Positions 42,283 through 51,747 of a stretch of 51,858 nt of DNA are shown here, one piece after another. Source of the DNA: Defluviitaleaceae bacterium (GTDB lineage Bacteria; Bacillota; Clostridia; Lachnospirales; WRAX01). Made by a program: the position numbers and the translations under genes. The DNA lies in the NCBI GenBank assembly GCA_009780415.1, contig WRAC01000016.1, forward strand, positions 1 to 51,858. The letters are read 5' to 3'. How positions within the stretch are numbered: the first letter of the stretch is position 1; every line of letters starts with the position of its first letter. The notes under the pieces were generated by a model. That model saw only the letters and a list, made by a program, of their open reading frames with translations. It was not told where the DNA came from and ran no database searches.

Positions 42283-44718
42283 CTATCTTCCTTGCCTTAA
42301 CCCCGTTACAGAACCTTGCCACACCATGAAGCCCTCGATATGCACCTGGATTCTTGCCTCGGTGGAGCATTCTATTTCAATGGAGCGGGGCAGCTGCATA
42401 ACATGCAGGCTCTCTTCAATAACATTGTTGACCACACGGTTTTCAAGTACCGTTACCGTTATGTTTATGTTTTCCTTTCCGGCAAAATCATCTATTGTGA
42501 GCGGGAAAAGGAATTTTTCTATCTGCGGGCCTTGTATGACAAGCGGTTCATCCGGCGGAATTATAATCGGTGTGGGAGTGGGCAGGGCGTGTGTCTGCAC
42601 CGGCGGCGTGATATACGGCCCGGGTGTGGGCGTTGGGATAACGTTCGGCGGGGGCGTTGACGGGGGAAGTGTTTGCGTGGGCGTGGCGTTTGGATCCGGC
42701 GTGATATTTGGCAGCGGCGTTATTGCCGGCCCGGGCGTCCATGCCGGGTCGGGTGTTGATGTTATATCCGTTCCCGCATCGGGTGTTTCAATAGGCTCCG
42801 GCGCGGGCTCCGGCCCGTTTGATACAACAAGGTTTACAACCTGCCCCGTTGCGGCGTCAAACCCCGCCGCGATGGTCTGGCTCATTACCTGGTCTTTGGG
42901 TATGGCCGCGTGGAAGGTGGGTGTGACGGAGCCTACCCTCAGCCCAAGCCGCTCAATTTCGGCCCGCGCGGCTGTGATTTCGCGCCCCACAAGGTTCGGC
43001 ATGGTAAAGGTTTCCAGCGCCTGCCCCTTCGATATAAAGATGGTAACCGCCGTGCCTGCGGGAACCAAGGTTCCGGGCCGGGGCTCCTGATTGAATATAA
43101 AGGAGTTGGGGTGGTCGCTGAATTCGTAAATATCCTCCAGCTCAAGCGGCCCGTTGGAATCCCTAATCGCGTAGGCATCGGCATACTCACGCCCGGTAAA
43201 ACGCGGCACCTCAACCGTAAACTGCCCAAGGCTGACCGTGACGTTTATCATTGTTCCGGCATCCACCTGCTCGCCTTCCATGTGGGTCGATTCAATGATG
43301 GCCCCCGCGGGTACGGTTTCGTGATAGCCCTCGCCCTGTTTGTTTATATGGATGTTTTGGGAAGACAATTCGCGCTGCAGCTGCTCGAAATTAACGCCCT
43401 CCATCCGGGGCAGCGTTATGACGGTTGGAACAGCCTCGCCAAATCCCATATTACGCAGCAGGTTCGGCAGTATCAATATCGCGGCTATGGTGACCAAAAC
43501 AAGCGCCGTCGCCACTCCGGCAAGCACCACAACCTTATCGCGCCTGTCGTCGTCATGTCTTGTGTAGCGGCCGTGGCTTCCCGATCTCGGGGCCGGTTTA
43601 CCGCCGCCTCTGGGCGGGGGGCTTGGCTTGCCCGTTTTGGAAGGCGCGGGCCGCCGCGGCGGGGGCTCCGGTGTCAGGTCATCCTCGTAAACATCGCCGG
43701 AATCATCATCGTCATAACCGTAATCGTTTTCGTCGGAACGCACATAGCCGTCGTCCTCGCCTGTATCGCCGTCATGCGGATATATTTCATCATCGCCGTA
43801 ATCGTCATAAACATCGTCCGCAGGCTCCTCGTGCCTCGGCCGCAGCCTTGAAACCGGCGCTTCGCTTTCAAAGCTCAGCTCGGCGTCCGGGTTCGCGATA
43901 ACGACCCGTAAATCCCGCAGTAAAACTTCGGCGGCCTGATATCTGCGGTCGGGGTTTTTCTCGGTTAACTTGCCGATGATCATTTTTACTTTATCGCTTA
44001 CGTCCGGATTGGCCTCATGTATATCGGGGAGCGGCTCGTTTATCTGCATCAAGGCTACGGAAACCGCCGTATCCGCGTCAAAGGGCAGCTCGCCGGAGAA
44101 CATTTCATACAATACGATACCCAGCGAATACAGGTCGCTCCTGGGGTCGGTTTTGGTGCCCTTCGCCTGTTCCGGGCTGAAATAATGCACGCTGCCCAAG
44201 GTAGTTGACGCGCCGAGGGTAACGGAATCCGAATCCGCTTTGCGCGCGATGCCGAAGTCCGCGACTTTTATTACGCCCTTGTCCGTAACAATGACGTTCT
44301 GGGGCTTTATGTCGCGGTGTATGATCTTGCTGTTATGGGCGTGGATAAGGGCGGCAGTCATCTGTATCGCGACGCCCAGCGCCTCCTTGTCCGAAAATGG
44401 GGCGCGTTTCACTATCAATTCCTTTAAAGTGACGCCGTTGATATATTCCATGACGATAAAGTTGATTTCGTCCTCATGGCCCACATCGTATACGTTGACG
44501 ATATTCTGGTGGTTTAAGCTTGCGACGGAGCGCGCCTCACGGATAAAACGCTTGCGGAACTCCTCGTCAACGGAATACTCCTCGCGCAGTACCTTCAGGG
44601 AGACCGGCCTGCTCAGCTTCCTGTCCAATGCCTTGTAAACGATGGACATGCCGCCGGATCCGATTTTATCTGTTATCTCATACCTTTCCGCGATAACACG
44701 GCCTATTTCAAGAGTCAT
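42283..44718 (-). CDS. prkC: PASTA-domain serine/threonine kinase PrkC/Stk
   Basis: An 811-residue transmembrane kinase that senses muropeptides or lipid II outside the cell. The kinase domain occupies about 1-275, with Gly-rich loop GSGGMSIVYKA, K42 and catalytic HRDIKPQN (D136). An acidic and Pro-rich cytoplasmic linker (about 290-395) precedes one membrane helix at 396-417. Three PASTA domains lie at about 431-497, 501-565 and 570-635, then a long Pro/Thr-rich stretch (about 638-730) and a C-terminal domain of about 80 residues that I do not recognise. That tail is unusual. 12 nt downstream of stp. Confidence 0.94.
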   Translation of the reverse strand: MTLEIGRVIAERYEITDKIGSGGMSIVYKALDRKLSRPVSLKVLREEYSVDEEFRKRFIREARSVASLNHQNIVNVYDVGHEDEINFIVMEYINGVTLKELIVKRAPFSDKEALGVAIQMTAALIHAHNSKIIHRDIKPQNVIVTDKGVIKVADFGIARKADSDSVTLGASTTLGSVHYFSPEQAKGTKTDPRSDLYSLGIVLYEMFSGELPFDADTAVSVALMQINEPLPDIHEANPDVSDKVKMIIGKLTEKNPDRRYQAAEVLLRDLRVVIANPDAELSFESEAPVSRLRPRHEEPADDVYDDYGDDEIYPHDGDTGEDDGYVRSDENDYGYDDDDSGDVYEDDLTPEPPPRRPAPSKTGKPSPPPRGGGKPAPRSGSHGRYTRHDDDRRDKVVVLAGVATALVLVTIAAILILPNLLRNMGFGEAVPTVITLPRMEGVNFEQLQRELSSQNIHINKQGEGYHETVPAGAIIESTHMEGEQVDAGTMINVTVSLGQFTVEVPRFTGREYADAYAIRDSNGPLELEDIYEFSDHPNSFIFNQEPRPGTLVPAGTAVTIFISKGQALETFTMPNLVGREITAARAEIERLGLRVGSVTPTFHAAIPKDQVMSQTIAAGFDAATGQVVNLVVSNGPEPAPEPIETPDAGTDITSTPDPAWTPGPAITPLPNITPDPNATPTQTLPPSTPPPNVIPTPTPGPYITPPVQTHALPTPTPIIIPPDEPLVIQGPQIEKFLFPLTIDDFAGKENINITVTVLENRVVNNVIEESLHVMQLPRSIEIECSTEARIQVHIEGFMVWQGSVTGLRQGR

Positions 44719-44730
44719 TGATATCTATCC

Positions 44731-45462
44731 TTAATTAATAATTATTAAAGTAATATTATCCTTACCGCCGTTTTTGAGGGCCGCTTCAACCAATGCGTCG
44801 GCTTTAACGTCATCGCTTATGTCTTTTATCATTATTTCCAGTATATCGCTGTCGGAAACAATATCGCTTAACCCGTCGGAGCAGATCAGGACGCCGGTGC
44901 CCTGCGGAAGCGGGGTGTCTCCGGTGTCAACCTCCAAATTACTGTCCGTGCCCAGTGATCTGGTCACTATGTTCTTGTTTGGATGCGCGCTGGCTTCTTC
45001 CTTGGTGATTTTGCCCAGCCGGAACAACTCTCCCACCAGCGAATGGTCGTTTGACACATGGGTAAGCGTTTCACCGGCTATGGTATAAATGCGGCTGTCA
45101 CCGACATGGGCGTAATATAAGCGGTCATCTTTTACCGTGCAGACTGAAAAAGTCGTGCCCATGCCGCGCCAGGAAGCGTTATCCGCCTGTGCGTCATATA
45201 CGCGCGCGTTTGCGTGGAGAACCCCGTTTTTCAGGAAATCATCCAAAGCAATATCCGACAAGTCATTTTTCTGTAAAATATAATCGCAAAAGGCCTCAAT
45301 CGCCATACCGGACGCTATTTCCCCGGCCTTATGCCCGCCCATGCCGTCCGCCACGATATACAAATTATCCAACGCGCCTACCGGTTTATCGGCTATATAT
45401 ATAGCATCCTCGTTTTTTGCCCGCACCTTTCCGATGTCAGTTCTGCCATACCCTTTTTTCAC
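44731..45462 (-). CDS. stp: PP2C-type phosphatase Stp/PrpC
   Basis: A 243-residue Stp1/IreP-type serine/threonine phosphatase that reverses the neighbouring kinase. Metal-binding features: YGRTDIGKVRAKNEDA, VADGMGGHKAGE and SDGLSD near residue 195. Start is GTG at 45462 behind GGAG. Confidence 0.93.
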   Translation of the reverse strand: MKKGYGRTDIGKVRAKNEDAIYIADKPVGALDNLYIVADGMGGHKAGEIASGMAIEAFCDYILQKNDLSDIALDDFLKNGVLHANARVYDAQADNASWRGMGTTFSVCTVKDDRLYYAHVGDSRIYTIAGETLTHVSNDHSLVGELFRLGKITKEEASAHPNKNIVTRSLGTDSNLEVDTGDTPLPQGTGVLICSDGLSDIVSDSDILEIMIKDISDDVKADALVEAALKNGGKDNITLIIIN

Positions 45463-45474
45463 TTTGAATACTCC

Positions 45475-46578
45475 TTACTTTTCATGATCTGGGGGCGCGG
45501 GCGTCCCGCCCGCATCATATTTAGATATGAGCTGCCCGCAAGCCGCGTTAATACCGCCGCCTAAAGTTCTCCGTACAGTCGTTTCAATACCGTTCTTCAC
45601 CAATATATCCCGAAACGCCGCCACCGTAATATCCGCGCTGGGGCGGTAACCCCGCTTTCCCTCCGTGCCAACGTTATTTACCGGGATAAGGTTTACATGG
45701 CACAGCATTTTTCTAAGCTTTCCCGCCAATTCCGCGGCGTGGTCAGGGCGGTCATTCTTACCCATAACCATGGCGTACTCAAAGGTAACGCGGCGCTTGG
45801 TTTTGCTCCCGTACTGACGGCAAGCCGCCAAAAGACCCTCCAGCGGGTAAGCTCTTGCCACGGGCATCAGCTCCGTGCGAACGCGGTCATTAGGCGCGTG
45901 AAGCGACACAGCCAGAGTAATTTGCAGCTTTTCCGCAATTAGCTCAAGGATTTTATCCGTCAGGCCGCATGTGGACAGGGTTATACGGCGCTGGCTCATC
46001 CCCAGGGCCTCCGGGCCGCTTGCAAGCTTTATAAAACGCAACGCGTTGTCATAGTTATCCAAAGGTTCACCGCAGCCCATCATCGTTATGTTCGACACGG
46101 GCTTGCCGGAATCCCTAGTAACGGCATAAACCTGGGCAAGCATTTCACCGGCTGTCAGGTTTCGCAAAAGCCCGTTTTTACCGGACGCGCAGAACACGCA
46201 GCCCATCGCGCAGCCCGCCTGCGCCGAAACGCACAGCGCGCCGCCGTGGCGGTAGTCCATCAAAACGGATTCCACAAGTACGGATCCCGGTAATTTATCA
46301 TCGTTATCTATTATATTATGATTTACAAATTCTAACAAGTATTTTATTGTGCCGCCGGGCTCAATTTTTTTCTCCCTGATAACCGCGCCGCCCAAGCAGG
46401 CGGATGCGGACAAACGCGCGCGGAAGTCCTTTGGCAGGTTTGTCATTTCATCATAACCCGCGGCGTATTGCTTATGCACCCATTTAAGCACCTGATCCGC
46501 CCGGTACGGCTTTTCACCCATGCCGGAAATAAACGCCTTTACCTCATCGGGATACGCGCTAAGCAAGTCGAATTTCAT
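45475..46578 (-). CDS. rlmN: 23S rRNA A2503 C2-methyltransferase
   Basis: A radical-SAM methyltransferase of 367 residues that modifies A2503 of 23S rRNA and A37 of some tRNAs. The CxxxCxxC cluster motif is C123-C127-C130 in AQAGCAMGCVFCASG. A late cysteine lies in GGGINAACGQL. Start at 46578 is supported by AAAGG; the upstream ATG at 46587 overlaps the rsmB stop region. Confidence 0.95.
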   Translation of the reverse strand: MKFDLLSAYPDEVKAFISGMGEKPYRADQVLKWVHKQYAAGYDEMTNLPKDFRARLSASACLGGAVIREKKIEPGGTIKYLLEFVNHNIIDNDDKLPGSVLVESVLMDYRHGGALCVSAQAGCAMGCVFCASGKNGLLRNLTAGEMLAQVYAVTRDSGKPVSNITMMGCGEPLDNYDNALRFIKLASGPEALGMSQRRITLSTCGLTDKILELIAEKLQITLAVSLHAPNDRVRTELMPVARAYPLEGLLAACRQYGSKTKRRVTFEYAMVMGKNDRPDHAAELAGKLRKMLCHVNLIPVNNVGTEGKRGYRPSADITVAAFRDILVKNGIETTVRRTLGGGINAACGQLISKYDAGGTPAPPDHEK

Positions 46579-46583
46579 TAGTA

Positions 46584-47945
46584 TCAACCTTTTTTAATGA
46601 ATCTGGCGATATAAAACCCATCACAGCCAGTCTTATGGGGAAGCAGCAATACATGGCCTTTATCATCCGTAATGGCGGTTTCCGGTACGGGACAAGGCAG
46701 GGGATCCGGCAAAAAACCGTGTGTTTTGGCGAACCAAGCCGCGTTTTTACCGTTTTCTTCGGCAGTCAGTGTACAAGTGGAATAAATAAGGACTCCGCCG
46801 GGCTTCACATATTTAGCGCAGGCGTTAAGGATGCGCCGCTGAAGGCCTTGAAGCTTCGAAACCTGCGCCATGCTGAAACGGTACCGGATATCGGGTTTTT
46901 TACCTATCAAACCCAAGCCGGAGCAGGGGACGTCGGCCAAAACCGCGTCAAAGCCCTCCACACAGGATTCGTCAAGTACCGTCGCGTCGGCTTCCTTTAC
47001 TTTAACCGACGTAATCCCCAGGCGTTTTGTTCCTGCTGAAATCAAATCAAGTTTGTGAGGATGTATGTCCCGCGCTTCGATATAACCCGAACCGCCAATA
47101 ATATACGCCGCCATAAAAGCCTTGCCGCCCGGAGCCGCGCAAACATCCAGCACCCGTGCGCCGCTTTTTAACCCAAGCCCTTTCACCGCAAGCATCGCGC
47201 CCTCGTCCATTACATGAAACAGGCCGTCCCGGAAAGCGGCCAGGCTTTGAATCTCCGGCAGCCCCGTAAGCCGCAGGGCATTTTCCATAAACAAGCCGGG
47301 CGAAACAACGGCACTGCGCGGGAGTTTTCCCGAAAGCGCGTCTTTATCGGTTTTCAACGTATTTACGCAAACCGTAACAGGCGGGCGGCTATTATTCATA
47401 TAATCCAGCAAAAGCTCCGTTTCGCCCTCGCCTATCTCGCGGTCCAAAACCTCCGCGACAGCCCGCTGGCAGCTGAACTTAACCTCCAGCCACGCATAGC
47501 GGTCGGCGGTTTTTATTTTATCAATGCCCGCGATGATTTTTGGCAGAAGCTGCGTTATACTGCGCAGATTGGCGTTTACAAAGCCTTTCAGCGCGGCGTG
47601 CTTCGAGGACGCCGCAAGCTTTACGGCCTCGTCGCATACGGCGTGCCCGGCCTGATTTTCCATAAACGCCAATTGATAAACCGACATGCGCAGAAGGTTA
47701 AGGATAAACACGTCCATAGACCGCGTATTTGTCGTCGAAACCTGATTAATAATATAATCCAGCGTAAACAGCCGGCGCAGGGTGCCGTTCACGCATTCCG
47801 TAACAAACGCGCGCCGCTCCCTGGGAAGCTCCGGGTACCGCGAAAGCACCTTATTAATTATAATGTTATTATACCCGCCTGCCGTAACGCCCATCAAAGC
47901 CTCAAGCGCCAGCCCGCGTTCTGCCGGGATTTGCCCTTCCGTCAT
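46584..47945 (-). CDS. rsmB: 16S rRNA m5C967 methyltransferase
   Basis: A 453-residue rRNA methyltransferase with an N-terminal NusB-like RNA-binding domain (about 1-145) and a catalytic domain with CAAPGGKAF, ADVPCSGLG (first catalytic Cys) and STCTLTAEEN. The start at 47945 is chosen because GGGGAGCGG precedes it; the reading frame is open further upstream. First gene of the rsmB-rlmN-stp-prkC-rsgA operon, an order conserved in Bacillota. Confidence 0.93.
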   Translation of the reverse strand: MTEGQIPAERGLALEALMGVTAGGYNNIIINKVLSRYPELPRERRAFVTECVNGTLRRLFTLDYIINQVSTTNTRSMDVFILNLLRMSVYQLAFMENQAGHAVCDEAVKLAASSKHAALKGFVNANLRSITQLLPKIIAGIDKIKTADRYAWLEVKFSCQRAVAEVLDREIGEGETELLLDYMNNSRPPVTVCVNTLKTDKDALSGKLPRSAVVSPGLFMENALRLTGLPEIQSLAAFRDGLFHVMDEGAMLAVKGLGLKSGARVLDVCAAPGGKAFMAAYIIGGSGYIEARDIHPHKLDLISAGTKRLGITSVKVKEADATVLDESCVEGFDAVLADVPCSGLGLIGKKPDIRYRFSMAQVSKLQGLQRRILNACAKYVKPGGVLIYSTCTLTAEENGKNAAWFAKTHGFLPDPLPCPVPETAITDDKGHVLLLPHKTGCDGFYIARFIKKG

Positions 47946-47974
47946 AACCGCTCCCCTAAAGCACATATTTTATA

Positions 47975-48003
47975 TTGACAAAAATCCATAAAGTTACTAT
48001 AAT
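47975..48003 (+). promoter_or_regulatory. Consensus promoter of tRNA-Leu
   Basis: TTGACA (47975-47980) and TATAAT (47998-48003) are both perfect with a 17-bp spacer, ending 11 nt before the first tRNA base. A strong promoter is expected for a stable RNA. Confidence 0.88.
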
Positions 48004-48014
48004 TAATAATTATC

Positions 48015-48098
48015 GCCCGAGTGATGGAATAGGTAGACATAACAGACTTAAAATCTGTCGGAGGCAACTCCGTGCCGGTTCGATTCCGGCCTCGGGCA
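48015..48098 (+). tRNA. tRNA-Leu (anticodon UAA)
   Basis: GCCCGAG pairs with CTCGGGC to form the acceptor stem, followed by discriminator A. The anticodon loop CTTAAAA between ACAGA and TCTGT gives anticodon UAA. A long variable arm (CGGAGGCAACTCCG) and T-loop GTTCGATTC identify class II tRNA-Leu. CCA is not encoded. 84 nt. It reads UUA and UUG codons. Confidence 0.97.
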
Positions 48099-48211
48099 TA
48101 ACGCATTATACCACACAAATAAGGGTTTAACAACAGATAATTAAATATGCCAGTCCAATGGCCGCCGCCACCTCGTTCTTCAACGCCGTGTTTGAGTGAT
48201 ACGCAACCAAA

Positions 48212-48240
48212 GGAGGGGCGAACCTTATGTTCGCCCCTCC
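48212..48240 (-). terminator. Hairpin terminator of the NamZ operon
   Basis: GGAGGGGCGAA (48212-48222) pairs perfectly with TTCGCCCCTCC (48230-48240) over a 7-nt loop, 16 nt downstream of the kinase stop, and is followed on the minus strand by TTTGG. The core resembles a dispersed GGGGCGAAC intergenic repeat that I recall from environmental genomes, so it may be both. Confidence 0.7.
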
Positions 48241-48256
48241 GCTTATGCCGTACAGC

Positions 48257-49288
48257 CTACAGGCCGGTATAGCTGTTTACTACCTTATCATATTTCTCCA
48301 GATTCAAAAAGCCCAGCATTTTTTCCCTATAATCCAAATCAATTTTGCCGTCATATATTTCCTTTGCCCAGAAAATGGCCCCAAGCGCGGGGGGGGATTC
48401 GGACAGGACGAACCTGCAATGGTTTGGCGCGTTATCCCTGACGGTTTCCACAAACCTGTCTATCATGCCCGGATACTTGATTTTGTTCCAGATGCTTCCG
48501 GCCTTTACAATGGTTATTTCCCCGTCAAAACCAAGATTTCTGATACAGCCGCAAGCCCCCTCGCCGACATTTACCCCCACGCCATCTAAAATCCCGCGGG
48601 CAACCTCATCCCCGGACAGGGCGGCATCGTCCACAGCGTTGATTATTTCCTTCATATTATCGGTGAGCAGGCGGTAGTCGCTTATTGCCGCGGGCAGGGC
48701 GGACGGAGCGTTTACGCCCAATATCCCCATAATCGCGGGGATCATTGCGGAATTTTTTCCTAAACGGTAAAAATAGCTGTGAGTGGCGGTAATACCCTGG
48801 CGCATAATAAAGCTGCCGCCGGCGTGGTCGCCGCTTAGCGGGCCAATACCGCCCACCTGCAGCATCGCCCCTTGGCTGTTAATACCCACAATTACCGTCC
48901 CGGTGCCGTTTATGGCGCAAATCCCCGATCCTGTCACGGTCTTTATTCCCAGAATACCGTCATTTCCCAGGACAAAGCGGTTGAATCCCAATTCTCTTAC
49001 CCGTTGGTTCAACTCATCAATCTGTTCGGGAAGGTCGGCCCCCGCCAAGCCAAAGGCCGCCACGGCTATGTCTCCGGCGGTAATGCCGTTTCGCCTGAAC
49101 AATTCCCCAAGCTGCGCTCCCATTGCCTGTTTCATGCCCTCGTAGCCGTTGTCGAAATGCTCGTGGCTGCATGTGGGGCAGCGCAGTATCTCCACAAACT
49201 CGCCATCCGCGCGGCACAACAGGTAATCGGTCTTGGAATTGCCGCCGTCCACGCCCAGCAGATATCCGGGTGTTTTCACACTGTCCAT
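48257..49288 (-). CDS. BadF/BadG-type sugar kinase (MurK/NagK-like)
   Basis: A 343-residue kinase of the BadF/BadG/BcrA/BcrD ATPase fold. Phosphate motif GVDGGNSKTDYLL at the start, NGTGTVIVGINSQG near residue 130, and GGIGPLSGDHAGGSF. Clostridium acetobutylicum MurK, which phosphorylates MurNAc and GlcNAc, belongs to this superfamily. Placed after NamZ and a 6-phosphoglycosidase, a MurNAc/GlcNAc kinase role is the best guess. ATG 49288 is one base after the GH4 stop (TGATATG), so the longer frame is unlikely. It could also act on another amino sugar. Confidence 0.85.
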   Translation of the reverse strand: MDSVKTPGYLLGVDGGNSKTDYLLCRADGEFVEILRCPTCSHEHFDNGYEGMKQAMGAQLGELFRRNGITAGDIAVAAFGLAGADLPEQIDELNQRVRELGFNRFVLGNDGILGIKTVTGSGICAINGTGTVIVGINSQGAMLQVGGIGPLSGDHAGGSFIMRQGITATHSYFYRLGKNSAMIPAIMGILGVNAPSALPAAISDYRLLTDNMKEIINAVDDAALSGDEVARGILDGVGVNVGEGACGCIRNLGFDGEITIVKAGSIWNKIKYPGMIDRFVETVRDNAPNHCRFVLSESPPALGAIFWAKEIYDGKIDLDYREKMLGFLNLEKYDKVVNSYTGL

Positions 49289-49289
49289 A

Positions 49290-50561
49290 TCATTCTGTCC
49301 AATTCTGTAAGTATTCTTTGTTGGCCGCCAGCATTTCGTCAAAACACGGTATTGCCGCGTCATAGTCGCATATCAGCGGATTCGCCAGCATAGCGCAGAT
49401 CGCCGCTTCCCGGCAGCCTTTAACGGCGGCAAGCACGGCGTAATTCTCATATGTCTTAAACGCCTGCATATACCCGATGATATGCGGGCTTACATTGGTC
49501 AGCGGCAGGGGTTTGGCGGTATCCTTACCGACAATGGCGGTGGTTTCGATAACGTCGCTGTCCTTCAAAAAGCTCACCGCGCCGTTATTGCGAAGGTTTA
49601 CCACATGCTGTTCCTGCTTGTCGTTTAAAATAGCGTCAACCAGAGAGATTGCCACCAGCGAATAATTGGCCCCGCCGCGGTTTTTAAGAAAATCCGGTTT
49701 TTTGTCCAATTTTACGTCCGCGTACATCTCCAGTAAATCGTTTTCAATTTCCAGTGCCTTCTCACCCCGGGTCTGCTCCGCTTCCTTAGCCAGCCTCAGG
49801 CTTTCATCCTTCTTATAAATATAACGCAGATAAAAGGACGGGATTCCTTTTATCGCAGAAATCAGTTCGGCGTCAAACTCCCCCTTGGGAATGTTTTGCA
49901 TGATTCCGCTGTTTACCCCTTGCGTCAAAGCCTTTTCTATGTAGTTTTCGCCGTTCGCGTAGATCCCGGTAATCCAGGAGAGGTGGTTCAGGCCGATATA
50001 ATCGAATGTGGGGTTTTCAATCTCCAGCTTTTCCGTGATGCCCTTCTTCATATTATAGGGGTTGTTGCATACCCCGTAAATCTTGACGGCGGAATTGTCC
50101 GATACCGCTTGCGTAACCAGACCCGCCGGGTTGGCGAAGTTTATCAGCGCGGCGCCGGGGCAAAGCCGTTCCATCTTGCGGGCGATATCCAGCATCACGG
50201 GAACGGTGCGCAGGGCATTGAAAAACCCGCCTATGCCCATAGTCTCCTGCCCTAACAGGTTGTGCTTCAAAGGGATTTTTTCATCCCGGATCCGTGCCGC
50301 CATGCCGCCGACCCGTAACTGGCACAGGACAAAATCGGCGTTTTTCAAGGTTTCGTCTAAATCCATTGAGAGAACCATGCCGCATTTAACGCCTGATGTT
50401 TCCACCATTCTCTTGGCAAAACCGCCTACCATGTTCAGCTTGCGGCTGTCGATGTCGTAGAGGAATACGTCCGGGCTGCCCAACGGCAGCGCCCTGTCGA
50501 TGATACCCTCAATAAGCTCGGGCGTATATGTGCTGCCCGCGCCGATAATAGCAATCTTCAT
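49290..50561 (-). CDS. GH4 6-phospho-beta-glycosidase
   Basis: A 423-residue NAD and metal-dependent glycosidase of family GH4. N-terminal Rossmann IAIIGAGSTYTPELIEGI, metal-site CNNPYNMKKGI near residue 170 (the CNxP form is that of the 6-phospho-beta-glucosidases) and GLNHLSWITGIYANG. The cellobiose-6-phosphate reading is the default. Here it follows NamZ, so a 6-phosphorylated muropeptide disaccharide is a tempting substrate; this is inference. Confidence 0.9.
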   Translation of the reverse strand: MKIAIIGAGSTYTPELIEGIIDRALPLGSPDVFLYDIDSRKLNMVGGFAKRMVETSGVKCGMVLSMDLDETLKNADFVLCQLRVGGMAARIRDEKIPLKHNLLGQETMGIGGFFNALRTVPVMLDIARKMERLCPGAALINFANPAGLVTQAVSDNSAVKIYGVCNNPYNMKKGITEKLEIENPTFDYIGLNHLSWITGIYANGENYIEKALTQGVNSGIMQNIPKGEFDAELISAIKGIPSFYLRYIYKKDESLRLAKEAEQTRGEKALEIENDLLEMYADVKLDKKPDFLKNRGGANYSLVAISLVDAILNDKQEQHVVNLRNNGAVSFLKDSDVIETTAIVGKDTAKPLPLTNVSPHIIGYMQAFKTYENYAVLAAVKGCREAAICAMLANPLICDYDAAIPCFDEMLAANKEYLQNWTE

Positions 50562-50565
50562 ATAT

Positions 50566-51729
50566 TCACTCCTTATATAAATGATACTTTGTTTTTATAT
50601 TCATAAATTCCCCGCTGTCATTTTCGTACATCCGCAAAACCTCATCCAGTTCCAGGCCTTCACGTACATGTGTGCCGCCCGTGTTATAGTCTATCATGTG
50701 GCGGCCTTTAGCGGTATAAGGCGGCGTCCACCCGAATTTATCTCCGCTCAGCTCTTTAATTGCGTAAAGCATGGTTAAACCGGTTTTCACAGGCCGGAAA
50801 GCATTCCTGTCCAATACGTGGATCTCAACGCCCCGGCACAGCTCCCCCGGATATTTGGACAATGTGGGATGGTAAGTCAGGGGCGTGAAGCATTGCGGGC
50901 GGAAACGCGCGCCGGGCAAATCAAGGCCGTTCAGTTTGTCCGCCAGTTTATCGGAGTCCAGCCAGGGCGCGCCCACAAAACTAAAAGGCTTTGTTGTGCC
51001 GCGTCCTTCCGAAATATTTGCGCCCTCAAAAATACATGAGCAGTTAAAGGTAAAGCAACTGTCCGCCGTAGGTATGTTAGGCGAAGGCAGCACCCAGTTT
51101 ATACCGGTGTCCTCAAAGTAAAAATCCCGCCTGTAGCCTGTCATGGGAATAACGGTAAGGCCGCAATTTATGCCGTATTCCGCGTTAAAGAGCGCGGCGC
51201 ATTCGCCGACGGTCAGCCCATAACGCTGGGGGATGGGATAAAGGCCGATAAAGGATTTACAGGATAAATCCAGCATATTCCCCTCCACCGCCAAGCCGTT
51301 TAATGGATTGGGCCTGTCAAAAACCGCGAAGGTTTTGCCGTTTTCGGCGCAGGCTTCCATAGCATAAGCCATAGTGTATAAATATGTATAAAACCGGGAG
51401 CCCACATCCTGTATGTCAAAGGCTAAGATGTCAATATCATCAAGCATATCCGGCGAGGGCTTCCTGTTCGCGCCGTAAAGGCTTACTACCGGCAGCCCCG
51501 TGGCCCCGTCGGTATAGCTTCGCAGCGTAATCCCCGCCTGTAAATCCCCGCGCACGCCGTGTTCCGGGGCGAAAAGCTTCACAAGGTTAAAATGCCTGTG
51601 CATTAAATCAATTGTAGACTCAAAATTATTATTAATACCGGTTGCGTTGGTTATCAGCCCGATCCGCTTGCCGGAAAAATGTTTTGAATACGCCTCTAAA
51701 TTATCTATTCCCAAGGATACCATCTTCAT
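50566..51729 (-). CDS. namZ: NamZ-type exo-beta-N-acetylmuramidase (DUF1343)
   Basis: A 387-residue DUF1343 protein; Bacillus NamZ releases terminal MurNAc from peptidoglycan fragments. Features: GLITNATGINNNFESTIDLM, LFAPEHGVRGDLQAG, DIDILAFDIQDVGSRFYTYL and PSPNIPTADSCFTF. It has no visible signal peptide, so it should act inside the cell or need another export route. AAGGAG precedes the ATG. With the following GH4 enzyme and kinase it forms a likely wall-recycling operon. Confidence 0.9.
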   Translation of the reverse strand: MKMVSLGIDNLEAYSKHFSGKRIGLITNATGINNNFESTIDLMHRHFNLVKLFAPEHGVRGDLQAGITLRSYTDGATGLPVVSLYGANRKPSPDMLDDIDILAFDIQDVGSRFYTYLYTMAYAMEACAENGKTFAVFDRPNPLNGLAVEGNMLDLSCKSFIGLYPIPQRYGLTVGECAALFNAEYGINCGLTVIPMTGYRRDFYFEDTGINWVLPSPNIPTADSCFTFNCSCIFEGANISEGRGTTKPFSFVGAPWLDSDKLADKLNGLDLPGARFRPQCFTPLTYHPTLSKYPGELCRGVEIHVLDRNAFRPVKTGLTMLYAIKELSGDKFGWTPPYTAKGRHMIDYNTGGTHVREGLELDEVLRMYENDSGEFMNIKTKYHLYKE

Positions 51730-51747
51730 ACTAGTACTCCTTCCCGC

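Noticed and set aside
42326-43090. Long plus-strand frame opposite prkC
   Set aside because: It mirrors the Pro/Thr-rich coding of prkC; Gly/Val-rich composition and absence of a ribosome site mark it as a shadow.
48120-48200. Minus-strand peptide YHSNTALKNEVAAAIGLAYL between the kinase gene and the tRNA
   Set aside because: It looks protein-like and may be a gene remnant, but it is under 30 codons, has no start and matches nothing I recognise.
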